DNA of 64,000 nucleotides from Selaginella moellendorffii (lineage: Eukaryota; Streptophyta; Lycopodiopsida; Selaginellales; Selaginellaceae), in contig NW_003314283.1 of assembly GCF_000143415.4 (NCBI RefSeq), positions 1,718,272 through 1,782,271 of the forward strand, written 5' to 3'. The position numbers were made by a program, and so were the translations under genes. Below, in pieces: positions 12,168-22,767 of this stretch. The stretch's first letter is position 1. Every line of letters starts with the position of its first letter. Below the pieces are notes generated by a model. The model made no database searches and was not told the origin of the DNA. It was given only the letters and a program-made list of their open reading frames with translations.

Positions 12168-12228
12168 TAGGGGGTTGGGACTCGAACCCAACCTCCGTAG
12201 AATACGTCTACGGTTTCGCCATCCCCGC
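12168..12228 (-). other. tRNA-like segment with A- and B-box matches
   Basis: In the chromovirus 3' untranslated region the minus strand reads GCGGGGATGGCGAAACCG (A-box like, reminiscent of tRNA-Leu D arms), then a 7-bp hairpin around CGTAT, then a perfect T arm with GGTTCGAGTCC (B-box). At 61 nt it is too short for a full cloverleaf. A second B-box-like GGTTCAAGTCC lies just beyond, near 12142-12156. It may be a tRNA-derived scrap carried by the element. Confidence 0.45.
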
Positions 12229-12349
12229 AGGGAGTTGGGCGTAGCTCCCTACGCCTGGTCGACCTAGCTAACCCATGCTAATTAGCTTACCTTCGGCGCG
12301 CCTTCGGGTCCCAACATATGCCATTGCTCAACTTCTCAAATTGATACTT

Positions 12350-15300
12350 TTAATTGAACTTTGCATAAGTACATAGAGTTCTGCCATGCAGAAATTCCTC
12401 CACTAGATCTCGCGCGTTTGCTAGGTTCTCCTCCGGTTCCCATGTTGCTTCGCAGTGTGGAAATCCTTTCCACTTCACATGGAACTCTCTCACCTCGCGT
12501 CCTTGTCGCTTGCTCTTGCGCGCATTGAGGATGGCCTCGACTTCGTATTCCTCCTCCCCTTGGATAACCTCAGGTAAAGGTCTTACTTGGTCCTTGCGAA
12601 GCGGATCCTCAAAATACGGCTTGAGTAAGTTCACGTGGAACACGGGATGCATCTTCCCCATCTCTCGAGGAAGTCGGAGACGGTAAGCCACTTTACCGAT
12701 TCGAGCCTCAATCTCGTAAGGCCCCGCGAACCTTTGGGTCAACTTCCGGCTGATCCCACTTGGTAGCCTGAGGTTCTTGGTGTTCAGCCACACCTTCTCC
12801 CCAGCTTGGAACTCCACATCTCGACGCTTTTGGTTCGCGTACTTAGTTTGCCTTTGTTGAGCCCGTTCCAAGGAATCCCTCACTAGATTCCAAATGTTGA
12901 GTCTTTCCACCGTGAATGCCTCCACTGCGGGTAACTCTCCATGATACTCGGCCACGCCGAGTTCCACAGGACCTTCAATAGCTCGCCCATTGATGACTTC
13001 CCATGGACTCACCCCGATGCTCGAATGTGGTGAGTTGTTATAACACATTTCCGCAAGTCCCAAATGACTTACCCAGTCCGTCTGGTCTCCCGAGACATAG
13101 CATCGCAAATAATCCTCCAGCTGCCTATTCACCCTTTCCGTTTGTCCGTCTGTCAAGAAGTGTTAGTGCCATCAATCTTGACTCAATACCCATTACCTGT
13201 CTGTGGGTGATAGGCCGTGCTGAATCTCAACTTGGTGCGATACTGTTCTAGGAGTGTCCTCCAGAACCTACTGGTGAAGATCTTATCTCGATCTGAGATA
13301 ATCTCTTCCGGCCTTCCCCGCACTCGAACCACTTGTTCGAAGAACAGCTTCGCCACACCTTCCGCATCCACATCCGTTGTGGTGGGTATGAAATGTGCCA
13401 TCTTTGAAAATCGGTCCACCACCACGAATATCGCATCGAACCCCTCGCTTGGGGGTAGTCCCGTGATGAAGTCCATCGTGAGACATTTCCACGGGCGATC
13501 TGGAATGGGGATGCTTTGCAACAAGCCCCCACTAGCCTTCGTCACGGCTTTGACCTGCTGACATGTTGGACATGTCTTTACATAGTCTTGGACGTCCTTA
13601 GCCATATCTGGCCAGTGATACTTCCTTTTGAGTAAGCCCATCGTCTTGGGCACTCCGCCGTGTCCCGCGAGAGGTCCGTCATGACACTCTTCCAAGGCTA
13701 CCTTCCTTAGTTCCCCTTCTGGAACATACACCCTCGTTTGCTTGTAATATATGAGTCCGTTGCGTTCCGCATAGCCCGTTTTCTCTTCCGTTGGCAGCTC
13801 ACCTCTCTGGTGAGCTTCCCGCGCCTCCAGATTCCTCAGCAACACTTCTTGTGCTAGACCATCACTCTCGTATGCGGTCCGCACATCGTCCCAAAAGGTT
13901 GCTGTCGCGCTAGATATCGCCAACTTCAAGCTCGCTTTTCGACTGAGCGCATCTGCCACGATGTTGCTCTTCCCAGGCTTGTACAGGATCTCGCAATCAA
14001 ACTCGGCCAAAGCATTGGCCCACCGACCTTGTTTTCCCCTTAGGTCGGGCTGTGACAAGAAGTGTTTCGTTGCCACATTGTCCGTGTAAACCTTGAAGTG
14101 TCTCCCAAGGTAGTGTCGCCACTCCTTGAGCGCCTTGACCACCGCAAACAATTCCTTCTCGTGGGCAGGCCACTTCCGTTGAGCCTTGTCCAGCTTCTTC
14201 GAGAAGAACGCTACTGGATGGTTGTCTTGCTTCAAAACTGCGCCCAACGCAAAGTCCGAAGCATCCGTGTCTATCTCAAAGTCCTTACCAAAGTCTGGTA
14301 ATGCCAACACCGGAGCCTTACTCAACTTCCCTTTGAGGTGGACGAATGCCGCCTCGCATTCCGCTGTCCATACCATCTTCCCTTTTCCTGTTTGGTCCGT
14401 TAAGGGCAGGGCTACTCTCGAATAGTGTCTGATAAACTTTCGATAGTAGTTGCATAGCCCCAGGAACGCCCTCAACTCATGTACATTCGATGGTCGTTCC
14501 CATTCCTGGATCGCTTGGACCTTCTCCGGGTCCACCTTGAGCCCGTCCTGACCCACCACATGCCCGAGAAACTTTACCTCTTGTTGAGCAAAGTCACATT
14601 TGCTCTCTTTAGCATACAGTTTGTGTTCCCTTAGTTTCTCAAACACCTTCGCCAAGTGTTCGGCATGCTCCTCTACCGTCTCGCTATAGATCAGGATGTC
14701 GTCAATATAGACGACCACGAAGCGATCCAGATAGGGTACAAAGATGTGGTTCATCAACGCCGAAAACGTTGCCGGCGCATTGCACAGCCCAAAGGGCATC
14801 ACCAAAAACTCAAAGCTCCCATACCTCGTTCGACAGGTTGTCTTCTCGACATCTTCCTCAGCTACCCTGATCTGGTAGTATCCTGACCTTAGGTCAATCC
14901 TCGAGAAGTACTTTGCCTTTCCCAACCTATCGAACAGGTCCTCGATCCTTGGCAAAGGGTACTTGTTCTTCTTGGTATACTTGTTGAGCAACCGGTAGTC
15001 TATGCACATGCGCATAGATCCATCTTTCTTTTTCACAAATAGCACCGGCGCCCCATACGGCGACTTGCTCAACCTAACATACCCTTTGTCCACCAACTCC
15101 TCTAGTTGGCTCTTGAGCTCCTTGAGTTCTTTTTCGTTCAATCGATAGGGTGGACGAACCACCGCCTCAGCACCCTCGACCAGCTCAATCTTATGTTCTA
15201 TCGGTCGTGCGGGGGGCAACCCCGCCGGTAGCTCCTCTGGCATGGTATCCTGGAATTGGTCCAGCACCTGCTGGATCACTAAAGGTACTTCTTCCGTTCT

Positions 15301-17070
15301 TGTCTTTTTGTCACTCTTCACCGAGAGTAAGCACAGAAAGGCTGCCTTAATTCCTTTAGTGAGTTGTCCTCTCGTGGACACCAGGTTTAAGCATGACTCT
15401 TTGGCCTTGCTTTGCCCTACCTTTAGATCCTGGGCCTCCACCCTAGATCTTCTTCCTTGGGCATTCGCCAATACCACAAGATTCCTACCTTGTCCATGCA
15501 GGGCTACCACGAACCGATTAAACCAATCCATTCCGAAGATCACGTCAAATCCCGCCATGTCCAAGACGGTGAAATCCATGTCCACTTTCCATGTCCCCAC
15601 TTCGACTCTCGCTTGTCGAAGTATCTCATCGGTGCTTTGGCTACCCTGAACAAACTCTATAGTTCTTGGTTCGCCTAGCCGCTGCACCGTTAGTCCGGCT
15701 TGCCGGACTATGTCTGCAGCCACAAAATTATCCGAAGCACCCGTGTCAATAAGGATCTTAACAAAGCTACCTCCGAGCTTCCCTCGGAGGGCTAGTAGAT
15801 GTCGCGAACGACTCTCTACCAAAGTTGCTCGTGTAATGAGTAACTTTGAGTTAGGGACTGGATCACATACCTCAGTTTGGACTTCACCCGACTTGATGGC
15901 CATATTGGCTCTGGCCTTCTTCGGGTAGGGACATTCCCTCGAGAAGTGTCCCGCTTCGCCGCAGTTGTAGCATACGTTGTTGCCCACGCTGCTATACGAC
16001 TTGACCTTCTTATCCGTGGGTTTATCTTTTTTCGCTTGACTTCCCCACGTACTCGCTCGCTGGCCACCGGCTTTACCTTTCCGGAACCCCGAGGACTCAT
16101 TCTTAGAGAAACTCTTCTTGAATTTCCCCTTGCTATATGTTCCCCTCGGTTTGGCCCCTTTGTGAAACGTGGATCCCGACCCCGTCGTGTTCCCCTTTCG
16201 CAGGTTATCGTTGAAATGCACCTTGATGGCCGCATCCAACGCTTCCTTGTAGTTGGTCGGGTTCCAGCGCATCACCTCACCGCGAGCCCAGGTTTGCAAA
16301 CCTGATATGAAGGCATGGAACGCATCCATATCCCCCATGTCCGTGACAAGTATCCTCTTTGCCATGAACCCATTCACATATTCCTGGATGGTTCCAGTCT
16401 GCTTCAGCCTACTCAGCTCATCTCTCAGATGCAGAGTGGCATTCGGAGGAACGTATGTTGCGCGGATCCTCGCCTTCATCATGTCCCAAGTGGCCACTGG
16501 TCCTTCGTTGGCCTCCGTCGTTCTCCACCAAGACTTGGCATTATCTGCCAAGTATGGTTTTGCACATGGGACCTTCTCCGAGCTCGGTAACCGCAACGCT
16601 CGGAAGTAGTCCTCCATATCGTAAAACCAATCCTCCACCACCTTATAGTCGTTCACTCCCTTGAAGACCGGTGGGGGCTTTGGTTTGTACTTGGGAACTG
16701 CCTGAGGGACTGATTCTACTTCGGTCTGTTCGACCTTGTCTGGTTTTGCCTCAGTCCCGGCCGAAAGATCCGCACCTTCTGCGCTGCCAGCATCCGCAGT
16801 CTTTTTCTTTTTCTTCCGCCTCTCATCACGCTTTAGCTTGCGTACGAGAGTTTCCAGCAGGGCATTGGTCTGTGCCAACTGTCCTTCTAGCACGTCCAAT
16901 CGAGCCTTGGACGACCGAACCTCGCCACCGGACTCCTGTTTGGAAGTTTCCTCACTAGAGTCCTCCTCATGCAAGGATTCCTCATCCATAGCCTCTTGTT
17001 CGACCGGAGGCTCCAGCTCCGGCGGAGGTTCCGTCTCCGCCTGGGTTCGCTTACGCCCTGCCCTTGCCAT
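12350..17070 (-). CDS. Gag-Pol polyprotein of chromovirus (exons 17070-13197 and 13149-12350)
   Basis: From ATG 17070 the frame holds an acidic N-terminus, gag, a CCHC knuckle ([14 protein letters not shown]), aspartic protease ([11 protein letters not shown]), reverse transcriptase with YIDDILIYS, RNase H ([14 protein letters not shown]), an integrase zinc finger (H...H...CPTCQQ) and catalytic core ([18 protein letters not shown]), then a C-terminal chromodomain ([11 protein letters not shown] ... HVKWKGF ... TWEPEENL). The core motif YHPQTDGQTE is split at 13197/13149 by a 47-nt GT-AG segment that introduces a stop at once if unspliced. Removing it restores the frame exactly. The chromodomain places the element among chromoviruses, which target heterochromatin. 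About 1557 aa when spliced. Confidence 0.95.
13150..13196 (-). other. Putative 47-nt spliceosomal intron inside integrase
   Basis: On the minus strand the segment starts GTAATGGG and ends CTTCTTGACAG, with a branch-point-like CACTAAC about 18 nt before the end. It splits codon D of the YHPQTDGQTE motif after its first base. Its length is not a multiple of three and it has an in-frame TGA. GACAG occurs at both edges, so it also looks like a 42-bp insert with a 5-bp duplication. Host genes in this window have introns of the same size and style. Confidence 0.8.
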
Positions 17071-17113
17071 CTCCCAGCAATCCGCCTCTATCCTTCGCTA
17101 GAACTGAGATAAA

Positions 17114-17126
17114 GGCTCCGATACCA
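17114..17126 (-). promoter_or_regulatory. Primer binding site, initiator tRNA-Met type
   Basis: On the minus strand, three bases after the 5' LTR, the sequence reads TGGTATCGGAGCC. Plant LTR elements primed by initiator tRNA-Met carry TGGTATCAGAGCC, so this is a match with one substitution. Confidence 0.85.
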
Positions 17127-17129
17127 AAT

Positions 17130-18278
17130 TGTAAGCCACAAATTTTTCCTTTCCCATTTGCCAGCTTACCTCGTCTATCCGTCCAACACTGCCTTGGCTT
17201 TTGCTAAGTTCCCTTGCCAAGGTTCTCGCCTATGGTACCAGCTCCTACTTGGTTTCAGCTACTCACTGCACGAGCAACGGAGTGTTAGCCATCCTTCCAC
17301 GGATTCCCAAATCACTCTCAATCCCCCTCCCCGGGTTAGACTGGACTTAAGGTTCGGCTACACTCCCCGCAAGCACAAGCAGCCAAGCACACCAAGCTTC
17401 CAGGTTCCTAACATCCCTTGGTACCACAAGACTTGATCATGGGACCCTCTAAATCCCAAGTCTTGAGTGCAACACTTGCTTCGGGACGCCGGGGCGAAAC
17501 ACCGTGGCCTAACGGCCCGGTATGGGTACCTCTCGCCCCCCATTTCCATCCCGAAGGAAGGCCCAAGCCCCTTGGCAGGGCGAGGACCAATGAGCCGCAT
17601 GGTACTCAAGTGGGGCACCACTCCACATGAGCCGGGAGCACCGCAATCGGTTTCCCTTTCGGGAGTGGGAGCTGCTCTTGAGCACTTCCTTGGATGGCCC
17701 CTCTGGCACCAGCCAAGTCCATGCTCACTCCCACCCAAGGCCCCTTAGTCCCAGTCCCAACCTCAAGTCGGTTTGGAAGCCCAACTGGAGAGTCCCTTCA
17801 AAACTGGTTCCTGGACCTCACTATCCCTACTATACTTTTGGAACCCCCTGCAGCCCCCCCCCCCTGAGGGACGCACGCTTTGGGCTTTCACCCCTTGACC
17901 CGTATTAGTATTTGGACTTAGTCTCTGGCTCGATCTCGGATCCGATTTCGGATCCGACTTCAGATTCGGTCTCGGACTCGATCGCGGACTCGATCTCGGA
18001 CCCGATCTCGGGCCCGACCTCGGACTCGACTTCGGACTCGGTCTCGGACCCGATTTCGGATCTCGGACTCCGTCTCGAACTCGGTCTCGAACTCGGACTC
18101 GAACTCGGTCCCCGAGTCGGTCTTGGACTCGATTCCGGACTCTATCTCGAACTCGGTCCTAGAGTCGGTCTTTGGACTCGATCTTTGACTTGGTCCCATC
18201 CGATGAACTCTTTGTCATTTTGGTCATGTTTTCGGGGTTCCCTTAGCCTACGACACCTCGGCGAGTTGGTTCCTTACA
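17130..18278 (-). repeat. 5' LTR of the chromovirus
   Basis: The partner of 10798-11946, same length and termini. As the element is on the minus strand, this LTR carries the promoter and lies next to the primer binding site and the gag start. Confidence 0.96.
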
Positions 18279-18283
18279 ATAAG
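18279..18283. repeat. Target-site duplication ATAAG (right)
   Basis: ATAAG follows the terminal CCTTACA of the right LTR and matches 10793-10797. Confidence 0.92.
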
Positions 18284-18810
18284 TGTTTTAGATGAATTAT
18301 ATTGTGGAGTCCTTGAAGTTGTCATTATGACACCTCCCTCTTTTTCCTTCCACTAATTGTTGCCTCTAAATCCTCACTCTATTTTAGTTGTTTCTTCTTC
18401 CAATTGTTAGTTTTATGTAAGCAACCAAAGAGAACGACTCGAGAGACGATCCATGGGGTTCAAATATAGAGGGAAAGGGCCCATGAACAAGAGTGCACCC
18501 CCTTTTCCAAACGGTTAAGGGTCTTGGGATAGTTGGAGTTAAAGTGTCATTGGGTTTGAATAGTATTGGGTTGGGTGACCTCCCGGGAAGTCTAAACTCA
18601 GGAGCTTACATTTTATTTAGTCCATGTTTGCTATTATGTAGTGCATGTGATTATGGAATGAAATTTGGATATACTGTTATTGTGAATCCTTGGAACTTTA
18701 GGGGATAAATAGGGATAAATGAGGTTCCAAAAGTATAGTAGAGATAGTGAAGTTTAGAAATCAGTTTTAAAGGAACTTTTTAGTAATACTTCCAAATTAA
18801 CTTAAGGTTA
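18284..18810 (-). repeat. Decayed LTR remnant
   Basis: The stretch at 18720-18790 (GGTTCCAAAAGTATAGTAG...) matches the reverse complement of the chromovirus LTR around 11470-11520, and GTTGGGTGACC...GGGAAGTCTAA near 18570 resembles the solo LTR near 56245. Similarity is patchy and boundaries are not clear. Confidence 0.55.
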
Positions 18811-18819
18811 AGACTAGGG

Positions 18820-19045
18820 TTTAGCATGTAGTTTTCACTCTTAATTCTATAGTGATTTATTATAGAATAACCATGAAGTGAAACTTAAACCCTTTATATG
18901 CCATGTGCCACATGCCATATGTCTAAAGATAGAGGAGTAAAACCCGAGTTTAAAAGCTTTGGCCCACAGAATAAAGGGACAAAGCCAAACTCTTAAGCAT
19001 GGAGCTAAGGAATTGAATGGGATCCTAAATATGCCACTATAAAGA
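18820..19045. repeat. Dispersed repeat C, copy 1
   Basis: This stretch aligns by eye with 57165-57400: both have a CTATGGTGATTTACCATAG-like start, ATATGCCA...CATGCCA, CCCGAGTTT or CCTGAGTTT, TTGGCCCAC or GGGCCACTGAATAAAGG, and CCAAACTC...CATGGAGC. Its nature is unknown; it adjoins LTR remnants at both places. Confidence 0.65.
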
Positions 19046-19386
19046 TCCATCAAGGATAATATATAAAGCTCTCTTACAATGTTTTGGCATGGCATGCTGA
19101 CACTATGTGAGGATAGCCATGGTCATTGGTGCTTTGCCCTTAGGGAGTGTGGAGGACTTATTGAAGTTTCATTAGTTGCTTAGTGTATTGTGACAAGGCT
19201 AGATATTTTTAATGTGAAAATTGTGTTGGACCAATTCAACACAAAATTGTGCATTAGCCATTAAAAGGCCATGAAGCACACAACCTCAAAGGGACAATGA
19301 ATCATAGTTTATGCTATTTGACAATTGATATAGAATTTACATGTTATACAAATGTAAGTTGAGCAATAAATAAAGGTTATTGATCC

Positions 19387-19690
19387 ATGAACTTACAACT
19401 TTGTGAAGTGCAATCAGTTGAACAAACAAAAGGCAAAGTGTCCTTGTCAACCAAAGTTGAGTACATTGCCTTGATGACAGGCTCCAAGGAGATATGGCTT
19501 AAGCACTTGGTGAAGGACCTTGGGCATCTCCAACAAGGCCCAATTATCTCTGACAACCAAAGTAGTACAACAATGATACAGAATCTAGTCTTCTATAGTC
19601 ACAACAAGTATATCCTTATGAAGTTCTATTATGTGTAAGAACAGGTTGAGGCAGGAGCAATGCACATTAATTATGGGGGAGATGTTAGCA
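19387..19690 (+). mobile_element. Decayed Ty1/copia RNase H fragment
   Basis: The frame reads KVEYIALMTGSKEIWLKHLV, DNQSSTTMIQN and HNKYILMKFYYV, and after a stop continues as EQVEAGAMHINY. This is the copia RNase H end and following linker. It lies far from and on the opposite strand to the relic at 6025-9455, so it is a separate insertion. Confidence 0.85.
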
Positions 19691-20039
19691 AACATCCTCT
19701 AGGACCTAGTGTTAAAGTAAGCCAAATGACATATATACCCATACAATTCTTTCTTATCTAATAGAGTATCACTTGATTCACTCTCCTTCTGCAACATTTC
19801 TGTTTGGATTTACCTTGCTTTAAATATCTGGGTTGATGAAGTTTTCCAAATATGATTATTGTTATCTAACTACTTCTCTTCCACTCAAATCCAAATTTAT
19901 GGACCTCCGCTAAATCCAATTTATCTGTGTCGAGATCACAGATAAATGCATGAATACCTCAGAATCCACCAGAAACTGCCAGATTATAAGCTTCACTTTG
20001 GAGACACAGTCAGTGGTTGTATTAAATATAATGCTACTC

Positions 20040-20545
20040 AATCTGGAGGGTGATGAACAAAGTGGTTGCACCACCACAGTGATGGTAATTTTAGATTTCT
20101 CACATTCAAATAGGTTTCTATGTTCGCTGAGTAGGGCTGTGAAAATTTTGGGAAATCATTACCATTAACCAGACGGAAGAAAATGGACCAGTCTTTGTCA
20201 CAGCAGTGTTCTGTTTTGGCCAATCTTATCTACACGCTACCTACCAGCACGGCATTAAGCTTTGGAGGCAATAGTTCGATTTCATGTTCTAATACTTTAA
20301 TATAGAAGCTTGGAGATCCAAGATTGGTCTTAACGATTGTGTCTCCAACCAATTTGGTGAGACCCAAGCTTGTCCTCCATGCCTCTAGGCAAGAGTTACA
20401 CAAGCTGGAATGTATGGTTTACAGCTATTGAAGATTTTCTATAGCTTATGAAGAGATTAATTCGTGCTCGCGAACTGCATTGGGGAGAATGAAACAATAG
20501 TTTTGGGGTGGTTTTTATTTCGTCGGAGAGTACCCGCACCTGGAA
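20040..20545 (-). repeat. Duplicated unknown segment, copy 1 (decayed)
   Basis: This aligns with 21470-22060. Shared blocks are GGGTGATGAACAAAG, CCACCACAGTGA, GGACCAGTC, CTACCAGCACG...ATTAA, GTGTCTCCAACCAA, CATGCCTCTA and GGGGAGAATGAAAC. On the minus strand an open stretch includes AWRTSLGLTKLVGD. No protein family was recognised. Confidence 0.7.
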
Positions 20546-21469
20546 CTCATGGCTTGAGATTGGGAGAATGAGATTATTGCCAAGGTCAGGAGCGTACATC
20601 CCTTGCTCAATTTCCTGGTTGTGGACAATTCAGCATTGGATCCATGCAATCCGTTTGAAATGTTGCAAAAGGAGAGTGTCTGGAGTGCGTTGCCCTTCAA
20701 ATATCTGTTTGATCCATGAGACAGTAGAAATTACCAAAATGCTGGCCGGTTGGCAAGGCATAATAGAAGTTCGCAAAAGTTTAAATCTGAGCCAAAAAAG
20801 TTCCAAGCAGCTTTGTATGCGTTACGCAAGAAATTTATGGGCCAAAGGAAGCAATGCCCAGTATCCAGCGCCCAGATTCCTAGCGCCTCACCATGCTCAA
20901 TGTTCCCGATGCCCATTCCCAAAGGGCACATACTTGAAGCAGCATCTTACCTCAAGAATCGATTCCTAACTGGGGCGTCCTAAAAAGATGAGCGGAAAAT
21001 TCTTCCACTCTCCTGTCGAAGTGTGGCTGCGTGGCTGAAGCGCAGCGTCTAAGAAGACGACGCTCTCCAGTTCTATAACGCCGGGATGAAGCTGATCGAT
21101 TCCTTCACTTACGTGGCTGCGCCCCAGCGAACACTCTCGCCCCGCCAGCACCAGCTGGTGCCGGTCGCGCCATTGAAGGCCACTGAAAGCGCTGCTGCTC
21201 GCGACGATGGAATCGCCGAGCAAGACTCGCATGCATTACAGCTGTGGAACCCTCGTCATCCATGGCTCGGCGCGATGACAAAAATGGCGTGAAAAAAGTA
21301 ATTCCTTTGTCCCAGGCATATTCTCCTATTTTAAAAATAAGGAATTTCCAATAACTTTCGACCAGCCGCTATCGAAGTCTGCCAAGTGTTTCAAGTTTCC
21401 ACTAACAAGGCAATCTGACTTTGGACGGTGGTGGTAATAAATTTCCATGCTATGAAATTGCAGCTCATA
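20546..21469. other. Spacer between the duplicated segments
   Basis: Frames of 60-150 codons exist on both strands (for example plus 20508-20969 and minus 20966-21232) but none shows a domain, splice context or clear coding bias. No gene is called. Confidence 0.4.
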
Positions 21470-22060
21470 GTCTGGAGAGTGATGAACAAAGTTATTCCAT
21501 TCTTGCTACTCCACATTTTCACCACCACAGTGACGGTGATTTTCAATTTCTGACATTGATGATCATAGTGTTCCTTGTTTGCTGAGCAGGGCTGTGCAGA
21601 TTTTATACAAACATGCAAGGGGTTTACCATTAATCAGCCTAAACAATATGGACCAGTCACCCTCACGGCAACGGTCTGTGAGGGCCAATCTTCCCCACAC
21701 TCTACTAGCACGCCATTATTAACCTTTATGAGCAGCTCTTGGATTGAATGTAATGATGAGCTTACCTGCTGGTATAAGGAGTACAACTTGCTTATGGAGA
21801 TCAAGCTTAACAGCTGCGTCTCCAACGAACTCGGTGAGCTCCAAGCTTGTGATCCATGCCTCTAATACAGAAGCTGGAATGTACTGCTCTTGAAGATTAA
21901 AGGGAAATTGAGCCTAATCCGTGTGTTGCTCCCGTGTTAATCATCACTCCTGGACTCTCCGTCGCTTGGGGAGAATGAAACGATAGTTTCGGGGTAATGT
22001 TTTGGTGTTGTTGAGGCATGAGCAGTGTGTGGATAATGGACATACTTGCACCTGCATCAG
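21470..22060 (-). pseudogene. Duplicated unknown segment, copy 2, with exon-like stretch
   Basis: On the minus strand a stretch near 21895-21775 reads QYIPASVLEAWITSLELTEF then VGDAAVKLDLHKQVVLLIPA and ends at a good donor (CAG|GTAAGC). This is the better-preserved copy of 20040-20545. A following possible exon reads VLVECGEDWPSQTVAVRVTG. The family is not recognised; it may be a fragment of a duplicated gene. Confidence 0.45.
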
Positions 22061-22767
22061 TGTGTGTGGGCAATGCATGGTTTTTATTTCTCAAGTCGTC
22101 TCATTCTTTCAATGGCCGTGAACCAAGGTTCAGTTGCAAAAAAGTCCACGCATAGTTATCTTGTTGATATGATTTTTATAAATATTGCGAGGAATACCAA
22201 GCTAGAAAAGAAGAAACCTTCTTGCGCTCAAAGAAGGAATTTGGAGAGATTTCCCTGCTCTCTATCACTAACGCATTCTTTCCTCTTCGTTGTCGTTATC
22301 ATCCTCGTTCCCCAGAATGCTAATTCCCGCACCTCTGCTCCATCCAGCACAAACAAATAAATAAACAAATGAAAGGCTTGAAATTCTCACCTTATCAGTC
22401 CTTAAAACCCTGCTTAATTCCATGGCCAGGACCAAAGGCAACGTTGGGTAATTGCTACTGGACTCCGCCTCACCCCCATCGATCGTTCTGGCCCTCTGCG
22501 AAGCTTGTTTGCACCAGCAACTGCGAAAAGTTCTGCATCAGCAGAAGGAAAAAGAAATCACGCGAGCGAGAGGAACTTACGCAAGGATAGTAAGAGTTGA
22601 TGCTTGAGAAAGCCACACTACTCTGCCATCCAAATCAAACAGAATCTATCCGGCGAACCCACAGTAGTGTATTGAACTGTAAAAATGAAGAGTTACACAT
22701 GATTTAGCATGGAATCGAAAGTGGCCGGCATACCTGGTTATCATAAAAAAAATCCTCAGCATCGACT
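22061..22767. other. Intergenic, no supported gene
   Basis: Short frames only, with no recognised domain. The right part probably holds the 3' untranslated region of the minus-strand gene that ends at 22768. Confidence 0.4.

Larger units (their letters stand above)
10798..18278 (-). mobile_element. Complete Ty3/gypsy chromovirus, 7481 bp
   Basis: Two 1149-bp LTRs (TG...CA) flank an internal region with primer binding site, a gag-pol frame and a weak polypurine tract, all oriented on the minus strand. The bases ATAAG occur immediately outside both ends (10793-10797 and 18279-18283), the expected 5-bp target duplication. By eye the LTRs differ at only about five positions (near 10946, 11537, 11627, 11638 and 11690 against the partner), so the insertion is recent. 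The frame is intact except for a 47-nt segment interpreted as an intron. The element inserted next to an older LTR fragment. Confidence 0.97.

Noticed and set aside
12168-12228. A true tRNA gene
   Set aside because: At 61 nt it lacks a proper D arm/anticodon arm set and acceptor pairing; only A- and B-box likeness remains.
13183-13200. Stop codon ending the long gypsy frame as a plain disabling mutation
   Set aside because: The frame resumes exactly after a 47-nt GT-AG segment with a branch-like motif and no residue is lost from the integrase motif, so an intron explains it better than random damage.
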